Source of the DNA: Butyricicoccus sp. OM04-18BH
Lineage (GTDB): Bacteria; Bacillota; Clostridia; Oscillospirales; Butyricicoccaceae
DNA length: 64,000 nt
Direction: 5' to 3'
NCBI RefSeq assembly: GCF_003481705.1
Contig: NZ_QULN01000010.1
Span: 26,525 to 90,524, forward strand
This document shows, piece after piece, positions 42,861 through 51,764 of this stretch. Within the stretch, counting starts at the first letter, position 1, and each line of letters opens with the position of its first letter. The notes below the pieces were generated by a model. The model saw only the letters and a list, made by a program, of their open reading frames with translations, did not search any database and was not told where the DNA came from. Position numbers and translations under genes: made by a program.

Positions 42861-42886
42861 AAAAAATCCTCCCATGTGTTTATCTT

Positions 42887-42915
42887 ATTATAAAATAGCT
42901 CACCCTTTTCAGCAA
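42887..42915 (-). promoter_or_regulatory. promoter of the DUF896-cca operon
   Basis: Minus strand TTGCTG (42915-42910), 17 bp, TATAAT (42892-42887). Confidence 0.7.
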
Positions 42916-42949
42916 GTGTCAATTCGGAGTTTTTGCCGTCCCCTTTTTG

Positions 42950-43612
42950 ACCGTTAGCAGACGGTATACCTTCCGCCGGTACAGCGGTGCGCCGTTGGAG
43001 GCGAAAAACGCCCTCCCTGGAAGGGGGATGTTCGCCATGACATGGCGTGTGCATTGCCGCCGCCCGGCGGCGGGGGCAAAAGGGGGATAAGACACCGAAT
43101 GGTTTCTTATCCCCCTCTTAACTCCCCCTCATCTTCCTTAGGACGCGACTCCCTGCGGTCGCGCGTCTAAAAACGAGGGGTCCACAGGAACGTCTGGTGC
43201 TCCAAGGGCATATTCTTGATGGAAGCGGAGCTTTTCGCAGCGGAACGCCGCCGCCCTGCACCGTCTGGCCGCGCACTGTTATGCGCGGCAAATCGCGCAA
43301 AGTAAATTCAGGGCATAACAGCGTCCTATAAGCGAACCGACGCCCGGAACCGAGCCCCCGTAACCCCCGTTTCGCTGCGCGACCAAAGGGAGTCGCGGCG
43401 CAAAGGAAGGTTCGGGGTGTCAAGAGGGGCAAGGAAACCACTTGGTGTCCTTGCCCCTCTTGCCCCGGCCGGTGGGCACCGGCGTCTCCGCCGCCAGACG
43501 GCGGCATTGCACACGCCATGTCATGGCGAACATCCCCCGGCCCGGGAGGGCCAGTCTCGCCTCCGGCGGCAAGCCGCCGGAACGGCGGAACCGCTTACCC
43601 TCTGCTGAGGGT
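42950..43612. repeat. long interspersed repeat, copy D
   Basis: The most complete copy, 663 bp, between the divergent DUF896 and metY promoters. Ends ACCGTTAGCAGACGGT and ACCCTCTGCTGAGGGT. Arms share GTTCGCCATGACATGGCGTG (43032-43051), which recurs inverted near 43518-43537, plus CCGCCGCCCGGCGGCGGGGG. Core has GCGACTCCCTGCGGTCGCG, GAAGCGGAGCTTTTCGCAG and GCAAAGTAAATTCAGGGC. Confidence 0.88.
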
Positions 43613-43638
43613 GAAGATTGAAGGGCCTTGCTTCGGTC

Positions 43639-43667
43639 TTGACCCTCTCCCCCCTCCGTGTTACAAT
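43639..43667 (+). promoter_or_regulatory. promoter of the second metY
   Basis: TTGACC (43639-43644), 17 bp, TACAAT (43662-43667), immediately after repeat copy D. Confidence 0.75.
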
Positions 43668-43714
43668 AAATGAAGATTATCATACCTTAAATCCTACAAG
43701 AAAGGTAGTTTATT

Positions 43715-44980
43715 ATGCAAATCGAAACAAAATGCCTACATGAAGGCTACAAGCCGGAAAACGGCGGCCCCGGCGTCATGCCCATCGTTCAGTCCACCAC
43801 CTACCGCTTCGACTCGACCGAAAAGATCGCGTCGCTGTTCGATATGCCGACCGAGTGCATCTACTCCCGCTTCGCCAATCCGACCTGCGACGCCGTGGAG
43901 AAGAAGATCGCCGCTCTCGAGGGCGGCGTCGGCGCCATGCTGACCACCTCGGGTCAGGCCGCTTCCCTGCTCTCCATTCTCAACCTCTGCTCCGCAGGCG
44001 ACAGCTTCATCGCCGTCTCCACCATCTACGGCGGCACGATCAATCTGTTCGGCGTCACCCTCAAGAAGCTCGGCATCGAGTGCATCTGGGCGGACGCGGA
44101 AGCGGATGAGGAAGAGATCCAGAAGCTCTTCAAGCCGAACACCAAGGCTGTTTTCGGTGAAACGCTCGCCAACCCTGCTCTGACCGTATTCGACATCGAA
44201 AAGTGGGCGAATATCGCGCACAAGAACAACGTTCCGCTCATCGTGGACAACACGTTCGCAACGCCGGTTCTCTGCCGCCCGTTCGAGTGGGGCGCAGACA
44301 TCGTCATCCACTCCACCACCAAATACATGGACGGCCACGCAGTACAGGGCGGCGGCGTTATCGTCGACGGCGGCAAGTTCGACTGGACTGCTTCCGGCAA
44401 GTTCCCGGACTTCACCGAACCGGACGAGAGCTACCACGGCGTCGTCTACACCCGCGATTTCGGCGCGATGGCCTACATCATCAAGGCCCGCATGCAGCTG
44501 ATGCGCGACTTCGGCTGCTACCCCTCCGCGCACTCCGCATTCCTGCTCAACATGGGCCTCGAAACCCTGCCCGTCCGCATGAAGCAGTATTGCGAGAACG
44601 CGCTGACCGTCGCAAAATTCCTTGAGGCCAGCGACAAGATCGCCTCGGTGCGCTACCCTGCCCTGCCGGGCAACGAGCACTTCGAGCGCGCGAAGAAGTA
44701 TCTGCCGCTCGGCACCTCGGGCGTCATGTCCATCGACATCAAGGGCGGCCGCGCTCCGGCAATGAAATTCATGGACAGCCTGAAGCTCGCGTGCAACGAG
44801 GTTCACGTTGCCGACATCCGCACCTGCGTGCTGCATCCGGCTTCCGAGACCCATCGCCAGCTGACCGACGAGCAGCTTGTTGCCGCAGGCATCGAGCCGG
44901 GCATGGTCCGCATTTCGGTCGGTCTGGAGAACGTCGAGGACATCATTGCCGACCTTCAGCAGGCGCTCGACCAGATCTGA
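43715..44980 (+). CDS. O-acetylhomoserine sulfhydrylase-like PLP enzyme (second copy)
   Basis: A 421-residue Cys/Met metabolism PLP enzyme, clearly different from the first copy. PLP Lys is in VIHSTTKYMDGHAVQGGGVI; also VQSTTYRFDSTEKIASLF and YSRFANPTCDAVEKKIAALE. The VQGGGVIVDGGKFDW block and overall length point to MetY (O-acetylhomoserine plus sulfide); cystathionine gamma-lyase or methionine gamma-lyase activity cannot be excluded. AAGAAAGGTAG ribosome site, no leader peptide. A GNAT gene follows after 12 nt. Confidence 0.82.
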   Translation: MQIETKCLHEGYKPENGGPGVMPIVQSTTYRFDSTEKIASLFDMPTECIYSRFANPTCDAVEKKIAALEGGVGAMLTTSGQAASLLSILNLCSAGDSFIAVSTIYGGTINLFGVTLKKLGIECIWADAEADEEEIQKLFKPNTKAVFGETLANPALTVFDIEKWANIAHKNNVPLIVDNTFATPVLCRPFEWGADIVIHSTTKYMDGHAVQGGGVIVDGGKFDWTASGKFPDFTEPDESYHGVVYTRDFGAMAYIIKARMQLMRDFGCYPSAHSAFLLNMGLETLPVRMKQYCENALTVAKFLEASDKIASVRYPALPGNEHFERAKKYLPLGTSGVMSIDIKGGRAPAMKFMDSLKLACNEVHVADIRTCVLHPASETHRQLTDEQLVAAGIEPGMVRISVGLENVEDIIADLQQALDQI

Positions 44981-44992
44981 GAGGAGCCTCCC

Positions 44993-45448
44993 ATGCGCAT
45001 TCGCTCTATTGAAAAGGCTGACCGCGAGTTTTTCATCGACCGCTGCCACGCCTTCTACCGTACCCCGGCCTGCGACCATGAAATCCCGCAGCAGAACGCC
45101 GAGCGCACATTTGAGCTGCTCATGCACGGCACGCCCTACGCAGACTGTCTGATCGCTGAGGACGACGACGGCACGCCCTGCGCGTACTGCCTGCTCGCAC
45201 TCACCTGGTCGAACGAGGCCGGCGGCCTGTGCGTCTGGCTCGAGGAGCTGATGGTGGACGACGAGCAGCGCGGCAAGGGCATCGGCAGCCGCATGATCGC
45301 CGCCGTGCACGAAAAATACAACACCGCTGCGCGCTACCGCCTCGAAGTGACCGAGAGCAACGTGCGCGCCATTGCGCTCTACACCATGCTCGGCTTCGAG
45401 GGCCTGCCGTACCGGCAGATGATCCTCGATACGCCGCCGCTGGACTGA
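44993..45448 (+). CDS. GNAT family N-acetyltransferase
   Basis: A 151-residue GNAT enzyme: WLEELMVDDEQRGKGIGSRM is the acetyl-CoA binding motif A (RGKGIGS), followed by RLEVTESNVRAIALYTMLGF. AGAGGAGCC lies before the ATG. Cotranscribed with the second metY; acceptor unknown. Confidence 0.88.
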   Translation: MRIRSIEKADREFFIDRCHAFYRTPACDHEIPQQNAERTFELLMHGTPYADCLIAEDDDGTPCAYCLLALTWSNEAGGLCVWLEELMVDDEQRGKGIGSRMIAAVHEKYNTAARYRLEVTESNVRAIALYTMLGFEGLPYRQMILDTPPLD

Positions 45449-45455
45449 CCCTTTT

Positions 45456-45518
45456 CAGCCGTGTTTCTCCGGAAATACGGCTGATTTTCTTTACACGCCG
45501 TCGGTTTTCCGGTATAAT
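45456..45518 (+). promoter_or_regulatory. terminator of the GNAT gene and promoter of the next gene
   Basis: CAGCCGTGTTTC-TCCG-GAAATACGGCTG with ATTTTCTTT (45456-45491) ends the metY-GNAT transcript. TTTACA (45490-45495), 17 bp, TATAAT (45513-45518) starts the next. Confidence 0.75.
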
Positions 45519-45555
45519 CAAAGTACAGAATTTACCTGTAAGGGAGATGAAAGCC

Positions 45556-46095
45556 GTGAAAGACAAGCTTCGTATTCTGCTTCGCATCGCGCTCGTGCTG
45601 CTCCTCGTGTGCGGCGTCACGGTCGGCGTGCTCTACGCCAATCGCGACATCGGTATCCCGACCGACCAGCTCGAGCAGGATATGCGCACGAGTGAGGGCA
45701 TTCCGGATGACTGGACGGTGCAGATCAGCGCCGGTGACACGACCGCCGCCGGGATCGCGTATGCTCCCGACCACAGCGACTACGTTTTTGCGCTCTATAT
45801 TGACCGCGATACACACCGCTTTTTCACTACCGGCTGGTTCCTCACCATTGGCGGCAGCCTGTTTGAGATTTCGGATTTTGTCGCGGCCCTTACGGTGAAC
45901 GACTGTCCCGAGACCGCGTATATTTCGATGAACGCGGAGAAAATTGACCGCGCGGTCATTGACAGCGGAACCGAAACGCGCACGATCGAGCTCGACAGCA
46001 CGCAGCCGTTCGCGCTCGTCCTGCCGCGGAACAGCGGCAGCGTGACGTTTTACGGCGCAGACGGTCAGCCGGCCGAAGTCCGGGTTGTCCGATGA
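45556..46095 (+). CDS. membrane-anchored extracytoplasmic protein, unknown function
   Basis: A 179-residue protein with one N-terminal helix (about 8-28, LRIALVLLLVCGVTVGVLYA) and an outside domain rich in beta-prone segments (DDWTVQISAGDTTAAGIAYA; YVFALYIDRDTHRFFTTGWF). No family recognised. GTG at 45556 is favoured because AAGGGAG lies 9 nt upstream; the ATG at 45547 is too close to that site. Confidence 0.65.
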   Translation: MKDKLRILLRIALVLLLVCGVTVGVLYANRDIGIPTDQLEQDMRTSEGIPDDWTVQISAGDTTAAGIAYAPDHSDYVFALYIDRDTHRFFTTGWFLTIGGSLFEISDFVAALTVNDCPETAYISMNAEKIDRAVIDSGTETRTIELDSTQPFALVLPRNSGSVTFYGADGQPAEVRVVR

Positions 46096-46167
46096 GCCTC
46101 AGGACAGAGGTGCAGCTCACATCTGCTTTGGAATGCAGCGTTTTACCTATTGAAAGGAGTATGTCCT

Positions 46168-46413
46168 ATGAGATTTCTTATGGTTTTCGCCGTGACGCTT
46201 GCCGCGTGCTTCGGCGCGTCGTTATGCGGCGGATGGGTGGTGTTTGAGCTTGCCGCAAAACTCTGGCCTGTCATTGTGTTCTTCTCGCTCGTCATCTCCG
46301 TCCCTGTCACGCTTCTGCTCCGCCAGTCAGAGCGCATCGACCTGCTCGAAGAGCGTATCGAGGTGCTCGAGGCGGAACGCCGCAGTTCGGATACGTCTGC
46401 GGAGAAACTGTGA
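46168..46413 (+). CDS. small membrane protein with C-terminal coiled coil
   Basis: An 81-residue protein: two hydrophobic helices (about 1-27 and 31-50), then a charged heptad-like coil (LLRQSERIDLLEERIEVLEA). AAAGGAG lies 8 nt before the ATG at 46168. No known family; might be a membrane scaffold. Confidence 0.65.
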   Translation: MRFLMVFAVTLAACFGASLCGGWVVFELAAKLWPVIVFFSLVISVPVTLLLRQSERIDLLEERIEVLEAERRSSDTSAEKL

Positions 46414-46443
46414 ATTCTTCACAATATCTTCAAATTCTTCCTC

Positions 46444-46472
46444 TTGATTTCTCGGCGTTTCGCGCATATAAT
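46444..46472 (+). promoter_or_regulatory. promoter of the HD-domain gene
   Basis: TTGATT (46444-46449), 17 bp, TATAAT (46467-46472). Confidence 0.8.
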
Positions 46473-46519
46473 AAAGTTAGAAAAGGACCCGTGTTCCCGT
46501 TTTTCAGGAGGTGTTTCCG

Positions 46520-47038
46520 ATGGTCCCTGACGAAATTGAACGATATGCGGGCAGTATCCTGAACGATCCGCGTTTTCAGAAGCTGCGCTCCTTTGAGCAC
46601 CACGGACCTGCAAACACGGTCTACGACCACTCGCTTGCCGTAACGCGCGCCGCTTACCGCATTGCGTGCGCGCTCCATCTTTCCGAGGAGGAGACCGCGT
46701 CGGTCGTGCGGGCAGCGCTGCTGCACGATTTCTTCGGCTATGACTGGCACAGCGAGCGTTTCCGCCGCTTTGTGCGCCATTATTCCGGCTTCAGACGGCT
46801 GACGCACATGCACGGCTTCATCCACGGCCACATTGCTGCTGCACGGGCGAAGCGCGTTTTCGGTCTGTCCGACCGCGAATGTGATGCCATCGCGCGGCAT
46901 ATGTTCCCTCTCGCGCCCATTCCGCGCTCACGCATCGCGTGGATCGTGACGCTCGCAGACAAGGCTGTTGCCTCGAAGGAAGTGACGCTCGCCGCAGGCG
47001 ACTATATCGCCCTCGCGTATCGCAGAGTTTTCGCATGA
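46520..47038 (+). CDS. HD-domain phosphohydrolase
   Basis: A 172-residue HD protein: FEHHGPANTVYDHSLAVTRA, VVRAALLHDFFGYDWH (HD pair), HGFIHGHIAAARA and DAIARHMFPL complete the metal site. AGGAGG lies 8 nt before the ATG at 46520. Similar small HD proteins hydrolyse nucleotides; the substrate is unknown. Confidence 0.82.
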   Translation: MVPDEIERYAGSILNDPRFQKLRSFEHHGPANTVYDHSLAVTRAAYRIACALHLSEEETASVVRAALLHDFFGYDWHSERFRRFVRHYSGFRRLTHMHGFIHGHIAAARAKRVFGLSDRECDAIARHMFPLAPIPRSRIAWIVTLADKAVASKEVTLAAGDYIALAYRRVFA

Positions 47039-47084
47039 AAAATCCCACTCCGGTGTTTTGCCGCGAGTGGGATTTCTTTTACTT
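47039..47084. terminator. bidirectional terminator
   Basis: AAATCCCACTC / GAGTGGGATTT with CTTTT, between convergent genes. Confidence 0.85.
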
Positions 47085-47420
47085 TTGGGGCTTGCCGTTT
47101 TCGGTTTCTGCACACTTCTGCTGCACCTTTTTCCGGTTGAGAAAATAGATCGCGAACAGCGCTGCGCTCGGCACGAGGCACGCCAGAGTGAACAGCCCGG
47201 CATGCAGGATGCCGCCGCCGAGCGTCGGCTGCGCGAGAAGGAAATTGAGCGCCATCAGACGTATCATGTTGAATGCGCCGAGTGTCACCGAGCACGGCAG
47301 CACGAGCCCCGGCCACCAGCTCGGGCGGCGCGACAAAAACACCTCAAGCGCAAGCACCGCCGCGAGCGGCAGCAGCACCATGAGGACAAAAACAATCATA
47401 TTTGCTGTGTTGGATGACAT
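47079..47420 (-). CDS. small integral membrane protein
   Basis: A 113-residue protein with three hydrophobic segments (about 6-27, 35-60, 67-93) and a basic tail (NRKKVQQKCAETENGKPQK). AAAGGAGAAG precedes the ATG at 47420. Downstream of the esterase gene in the same direction. Not recognised. Confidence 0.65.
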   Translation of the reverse strand: MSSNTANMIVFVLMVLLPLAAVLALEVFLSRRPSWWPGLVLPCSVTLGAFNMIRLMALNFLLAQPTLGGGILHAGLFTLACLVPSAALFAIYFLNRKKVQQKCAETENGKPQK

Positions 47421-47434
47421 AAATCTTCTCCTTT

Positions 47435-48199
47435 TTATTCCTTCAGCCATTCCGCGCAGAGCGCCTGCCACCGGGCGATATGGCGGTCGGGCAAACGCCC
47501 CTTTTCGATGTCCGACGTCTCCATATCCGCAAGCGCGAGACCGTGCACACCGTGCGGAAACAGGTGCATCTCGTGCGAAACGCCCGCCCTGCGGAGCGAT
47601 TTCTCGAGCAGCAGCGAATTCTCGACCGGCACAGTTTCATCCGTCAGCGTATGCCAGAGGAAGGTGCGCGGCATATCGGGAGACACCAGAGTTTCGAGCG
47701 AGAACGCCTGCTGTTTTTCCATATCGTCCCCTGCAAGCTGTTCAAAGCTGCCGCGATGGGCGTACTTACCTGCCGACACCACCGGATAGCACAGCACGGC
47801 GGCATTCGGCTGATGGAGCGCGAGATCCGTTCCCTGTGGATACCATGACGCGCGGTTCCACACCGCCGCATGAAGGCCCGCAAGATGCGCCCCGGCGGAA
47901 AATCCGCCGACCGCGATGCGCTGCGGAGAAATGCCGTACTGCTCCGCGTGCGCGCGCACCCACTGCACCGCCGCCGACAGCGCGGCGAGCGGACGGGTCC
48001 CGAGCGGCGCCGGAGCACAGTCATACCGCAGCACAAAGGCCTCGACGCCGCTTTTCGCGAAGGCGCGGCCCGCCGGAGCACCCTCGCGGATGGAGCAGTG
48101 CTCATAGCCGCCGCCCGGGCAGAGGATCAGCGCATTCTTGTTTACCCCGACGGCAGGAAATCGGGTCATTATGCCGTGCGGCAGCGGTATTTCGTGCAT
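47435..48199 (-). CDS. alpha/beta-hydrolase, probable carbohydrate esterase or lipase-like
   Basis: A 254-residue alpha/beta-hydrolase of the BD-FAE/Aes type. Oxyanion segment LILCPGGGYEHCS, nucleophile elbow GGFSAGAHLA (Ser), Asp in WHTLTDETVPVEN and His in FPHGVHGLALAD. It lies 11 nt after a LacI-type regulator, which suggests control by a sugar signal and deacetylation of sugars or xylo-oligosaccharides; this is inference. Confidence 0.85.
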   Translation of the reverse strand: MHEIPLPHGIMTRFPAVGVNKNALILCPGGGYEHCSIREGAPAGRAFAKSGVEAFVLRYDCAPAPLGTRPLAALSAAVQWVRAHAEQYGISPQRIAVGGFSAGAHLAGLHAAVWNRASWYPQGTDLALHQPNAAVLCYPVVSAGKYAHRGSFEQLAGDDMEKQQAFSLETLVSPDMPRTFLWHTLTDETVPVENSLLLEKSLRRAGVSHEMHLFPHGVHGLALADMETSDIEKGRLPDRHIARWQALCAEWLKE

Positions 48200-48210
48200 T
48201 TTTACCTCTT

Positions 48211-49233
48211 TCAGACGTTGTATCGGTTGCGGATGTCGATGTGCGCAAGGATGCGCTCACTCTCCGGATTGTCGCCGCAGAGCAGGTAGTCGAGCAGCAG
48301 CTCGGTCGGACGGTTGCCCTGCATATGTGCATCCTGGTCGATCAGGAAGTCGATCACGCCGCGGCGGACGTTCTCGATATTTGCCGGGATAAGGTCGTGG
48401 CAGATGAGGCGGACGCGGCCTGCCGCACCCATTTCAGTCAGCGCCTCGCACGCGCCGATCTGGCCGTTTACCGAGATGTACACACCGCCGAGGTCGGGAT
48501 GCTCGCGCAGCGCACGGCACACAATGTCGTGGGCGAGCTTCTGATCGTCGCCGCAGTTCTCGGTCGGGAGCAGCTCAAGTCCCGGGAACTGGGACTCTGC
48601 CTCATCGCGGAAGCCGTCAACTCGCTGGCGGTGCGCAAGGTTGTTTTCCTGACCGCCGACCACGAGCACGCTTCCCTTTCCCGCGAGCAGGAGATTCATC
48701 AGGCCGGCGCTCGCGCGGCCGAAGGCATAGTTGTCCGGGCCGACGTAGCACAGTCTGCCCGACTCCGGCAGGTCGGTGTTGAAGGTCACGACCGGGACCT
48801 TGGAGGACAGCTCCATCACCCGCGCGCGCACACGCGCATCCTCTGCCGGAGACAGCGCCAGTCCGTTCACGCCAAGCTCGACCAGCTCGTCGATCGCAGC
48901 CAGCTGGCGCTCCGCGTCAACGCCCTGAATGGGGCGCACATAAATCTCCGCGCCGGGCGTGGTCAGCTGCGCCTGCGTGCGCATGACCTCCTCGAAAACC
49001 ATGTGCATGAACATGGTCTCGACCGACTGGACGATAATGCCGATCTTGATCGGATTTTTCGCGAGCGCGAGCAGACGGCCCTCACGGTTGGGGCGATAGC
49101 CCAGCTCGGCTGCGATGCGGCGCACACGGTCCGCGACCTCCGGGTCAACGCGGCCGCGATTGTTGAGGGCGCGGTCGACCGTGCCGCGCGATACGCCTGC
49201 AAGCGAGGCGATTTCTACCAAAGTAACTGCCAT
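48211..49233 (-). CDS. LacI-family transcription regulator
   Basis: A 340-residue LacI/PurR-type regulator: helix-turn-helix and hinge (LVEIASLAGVSRGTVDRALN; NRGRVDPEVADRVRRIAAEL) and a periplasmic-binding-like effector domain (IGIIVQSVETMFMHMVFEEV). The effector part resembles sugar-binding proteins of the Peripla_BP_4 type. Cotranscribed with the esterase. Confidence 0.9.
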   Translation of the reverse strand: MAVTLVEIASLAGVSRGTVDRALNNRGRVDPEVADRVRRIAAELGYRPNREGRLLALAKNPIKIGIIVQSVETMFMHMVFEEVMRTQAQLTTPGAEIYVRPIQGVDAERQLAAIDELVELGVNGLALSPAEDARVRARVMELSSKVPVVTFNTDLPESGRLCYVGPDNYAFGRASAGLMNLLLAGKGSVLVVGGQENNLAHRQRVDGFRDEAESQFPGLELLPTENCGDDQKLAHDIVCRALREHPDLGGVYISVNGQIGACEALTEMGAAGRVRLICHDLIPANIENVRRGVIDFLIDQDAHMQGNRPTELLLDYLLCGDNPESERILAHIDIRNRYNV

Positions 49234-49384
49234 TTTTCTTTTTCCTCTTCTGTCTTTCTACGTCGTGCCGCCGGGGCGGCTTTGATCGGCGCCGGCTAAA
49301 GCGCCGCTGCTGTTCCTTTTACTCTACTATCATTTTACCGAAAACACATCCGGATTTCAACCGTTTTTTCCACATTCCCAACAA

Positions 49385-49428
49385 AGAAAAAGAGCGCACT
49401 GCCGCTTTCTGCCGCAATGCACTCTTTA
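49385..49428 (-). terminator. terminator of the kinase-LRR-MoxR-DUF58-transglutaminase operon
   Basis: Minus strand AAAGAGTGCATTGC...GCAGTGCGCTCTTT followed by TTCTTT. Confidence 0.78.
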
Positions 49429-51750
49429 TTCCATCTTTTCCGCTCTCGCGTGCCCCAGCTGAGCGAGCAGCAGATAATGCAGCCGCCGTCCGGTCGCGAA
49501 ATCGGGCGCCGGGGCGTGATACAGCCGGTCGAGCAGACTGTATACCGCGCGTTCCTCGTACACCTTGAGCGCGATGCCGCCGTAGATCGCCTTTTCGAGC
49601 AGGCCGCATACACGCCTGTATTCGCCGGGATTGACCGTATCGATCATCTCTGCGAGCTTCGCGTCGGTCTCCTCCGTATGCCAGCCGATCATCGCCTCCA
49701 CGCCGCGTGCGGCAAGGATGCGCTGTCCCCACCACGCGAGCAGGCGGGCGCGCTGCTCGGGCGAGGCGTGTTTGAAGCCGGAGAGTACCCGCACGCGGCA
49801 GAGCAGCACCGTGCCTTCCAGTGCCGCCGCCGCGAGCGAAGCAAGGATGAGCAGCAGCGCCAGAACGCCGAGCAGCAGCTCCGGGGGATAGACCGTGCCG
49901 TCGAGCAGTCCGTCGGGCCTGTCTGCACCGCTGTCATCCGTTTGTGTCATCTCGCCGGCTGCATGCCCCGCGTCCTCCATCGCGGCAGTGCGGCGGATCG
50001 AATCCGGCATCGCGACGAGCTGCTGAAGAGCGAGCGCGTCATAGTAAAACCCGGGCGTCACATCCACGGGCAGCCAGCCCACGCCGTCGAAATATGCTTC
50101 ACACCACGCATGAGCGTTCGCCCCCGTCAGCGTGACAGCGCTGCCCTCCGCCGCCTGCACCTGTGCCGCAGTCAGCAGATAACCCTCGCAGTAGCGCGCC
50201 GGAATACCGTGCGCGCGCAGCGCCATAGCGGCCGCGGAGGCATACTGAACCGCATTGCCCTCGCGCCCCCCGGTCAGAAACCACGTGAGCGGGTCCTCGC
50301 CCCCGGGGGCCGCAGACGGCGTTTCGGTATAGGTCATTTCGCCGCGCAGCACCTCGCGCACCCGGCTGACCGCGCTGTAAATGCCGTCGTTCGAGTCGTC
50401 GTAGTCCTCCCAGAACAGCCGGTCAAGCGTCGGCGCGATTGTGTCGCTGACAGCGGTATAGCTGTCGTAAACGAAGCCGCGGTAGACCGCCTCGCTCTCC
50501 AGATACGCCTGCTGTCCGGGCGTCTGCGGCGTTCTGACCCAGTCCTCTGCAACCGTCAGCTCGGCCGGACGCGAGCCGGAAAGCTCGGACGCTGTGTAGC
50601 GGCGCGCGCCGAGCACGCCCCGCGCACGGCTTGTGCTGTCGCGTTCGTTTTCCGTGACGCGCGCGCCCGAAAGCTCATTCGCCGTGCCCGGAATGTACAC
50701 ATATTCGCGGCTTGCCGCAAGTGTCTCAACCGTCACGTCGTTCGGCTCGGCCTCGCTGTCGCCGCACAGCGCAAGGTATGCCGCCGGCTGCCGCGCCGGG
50801 TCAAAGCCGCGCCCGCTCAGCCACTTCATCATGCCCGCGTACTCCTCGCTGTAGAGCAGACCGGGCAGCGGCTTCCACGCCCCGTCCGCATACATGCCGC
50901 CGATATATCCGCGCAGGTAGAGCGTTTTCTCCTGCCCTTCCGTCACGCTCAGCATACCGCGCGTATCGCGGTGCAGCGTATCCGCCTGCGCGAGCACGCC
51001 GCCCGGCAGGCTGTCCGCGCCGTAGCGCAGCTCATGCAGGCCGCACTGCGCCTTCTCTCGCAGGCCGCGGATGCCCTCCATATCCATATCCGGCAGGAAT
51101 GCCGCGGCCGCGAGCAGAGCCAGCAGGATGCCGAGCGTGCGCCATGCCGCGCGGGTCAGATGCAGACTGATATCCGAGACATAGAGCGCCAGCATGCCTG
51201 CGAGCATGAGCGCCGCGCCGAGCGGCGAAAAGCAGCCGTCCGCCAGACCGAGCGCAATCCAGAACCCTCCGAGCACGCCGCCGAGCACGCGGTGACGGTG
51301 CACCACGACGAAGTGCGCCGCCTGCGCGATGAGCATCGCGCCGACAAAGGCCGCCGCTTTTTCGTCAACGAAATCCGGCGCTGTGTTCAGCAGCTGTGCG
51401 CTGCCGTCGTGCAGCACATTCCAGCGTGCGGCGAGTCCGGAAACCCATGCCGCGAGACCGCGCACGCATGCGGCCGGCATGAGAAGCGCCGGTATCCACG
51501 GCACGAGGCCGAGCAGATAAAACGCGCCGTGCCGCCGTGAAAGGCGGTGCGCCGCCGAGGAGGACACATAGCCTGCCGCCGCCGCGAACACGAGCGCCCA
51601 GCGCGGAACCGTCAGCTCATCCCATGTCCGGAAGAGCACGAGCAGCGCGCCGGCCATCAGACAGAGCGAGGCGAACGCAGGCAGGGCGAGTGCGCGATAT
51701 GGACTTGTCGACCCGTCCGGGTAAAGCGTCTTAACGCTGATTTCGTTCAT
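49426..51750 (-). CDS. TgpA-like membrane transglutaminase-fold protein lacking the catalytic Cys
   Basis: A 774-residue membrane protein: six or so helices in the first 220 residues, an outside region, a transglutaminase-like core (about 470-560), one more helix (about 620) and a cytosolic DUF4129-like tail. The His and Asp of the triad are present (GANAHAWCEAYFDGVGWLPVDVTPG region), but the nucleophile segment reads REGNAVQYASAAAMALRAHG where active members have G-x-C-x-x-Y-A; Cys is replaced by Ala and the next His by Gln. Probably catalytically inactive. Final gene of the operon with MoxR and DUF58. Confidence 0.85.
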   Translation of the reverse strand: MNEISVKTLYPDGSTSPYRALALPAFASLCLMAGALLVLFRTWDELTVPRWALVFAAAAGYVSSSAAHRLSRRHGAFYLLGLVPWIPALLMPAACVRGLAAWVSGLAARWNVLHDGSAQLLNTAPDFVDEKAAAFVGAMLIAQAAHFVVVHRHRVLGGVLGGFWIALGLADGCFSPLGAALMLAGMLALYVSDISLHLTRAAWRTLGILLALLAAAAFLPDMDMEGIRGLREKAQCGLHELRYGADSLPGGVLAQADTLHRDTRGMLSVTEGQEKTLYLRGYIGGMYADGAWKPLPGLLYSEEYAGMMKWLSGRGFDPARQPAAYLALCGDSEAEPNDVTVETLAASREYVYIPGTANELSGARVTENERDSTSRARGVLGARRYTASELSGSRPAELTVAEDWVRTPQTPGQQAYLESEAVYRGFVYDSYTAVSDTIAPTLDRLFWEDYDDSNDGIYSAVSRVREVLRGEMTYTETPSAAPGGEDPLTWFLTGGREGNAVQYASAAAMALRAHGIPARYCEGYLLTAAQVQAAEGSAVTLTGANAHAWCEAYFDGVGWLPVDVTPGFYYDALALQQLVAMPDSIRRTAAMEDAGHAAGEMTQTDDSGADRPDGLLDGTVYPPELLLGVLALLLILASLAAAALEGTVLLCRVRVLSGFKHASPEQRARLLAWWGQRILAARGVEAMIGWHTEETDAKLAEMIDTVNPGEYRRVCGLLEKAIYGGIALKVYEERAVYSLLDRLYHAPAPDFATGRRLHYLLLAQLGHARAEKME

Positions 51751-51764
51751 ACTGGGACTCCGTT

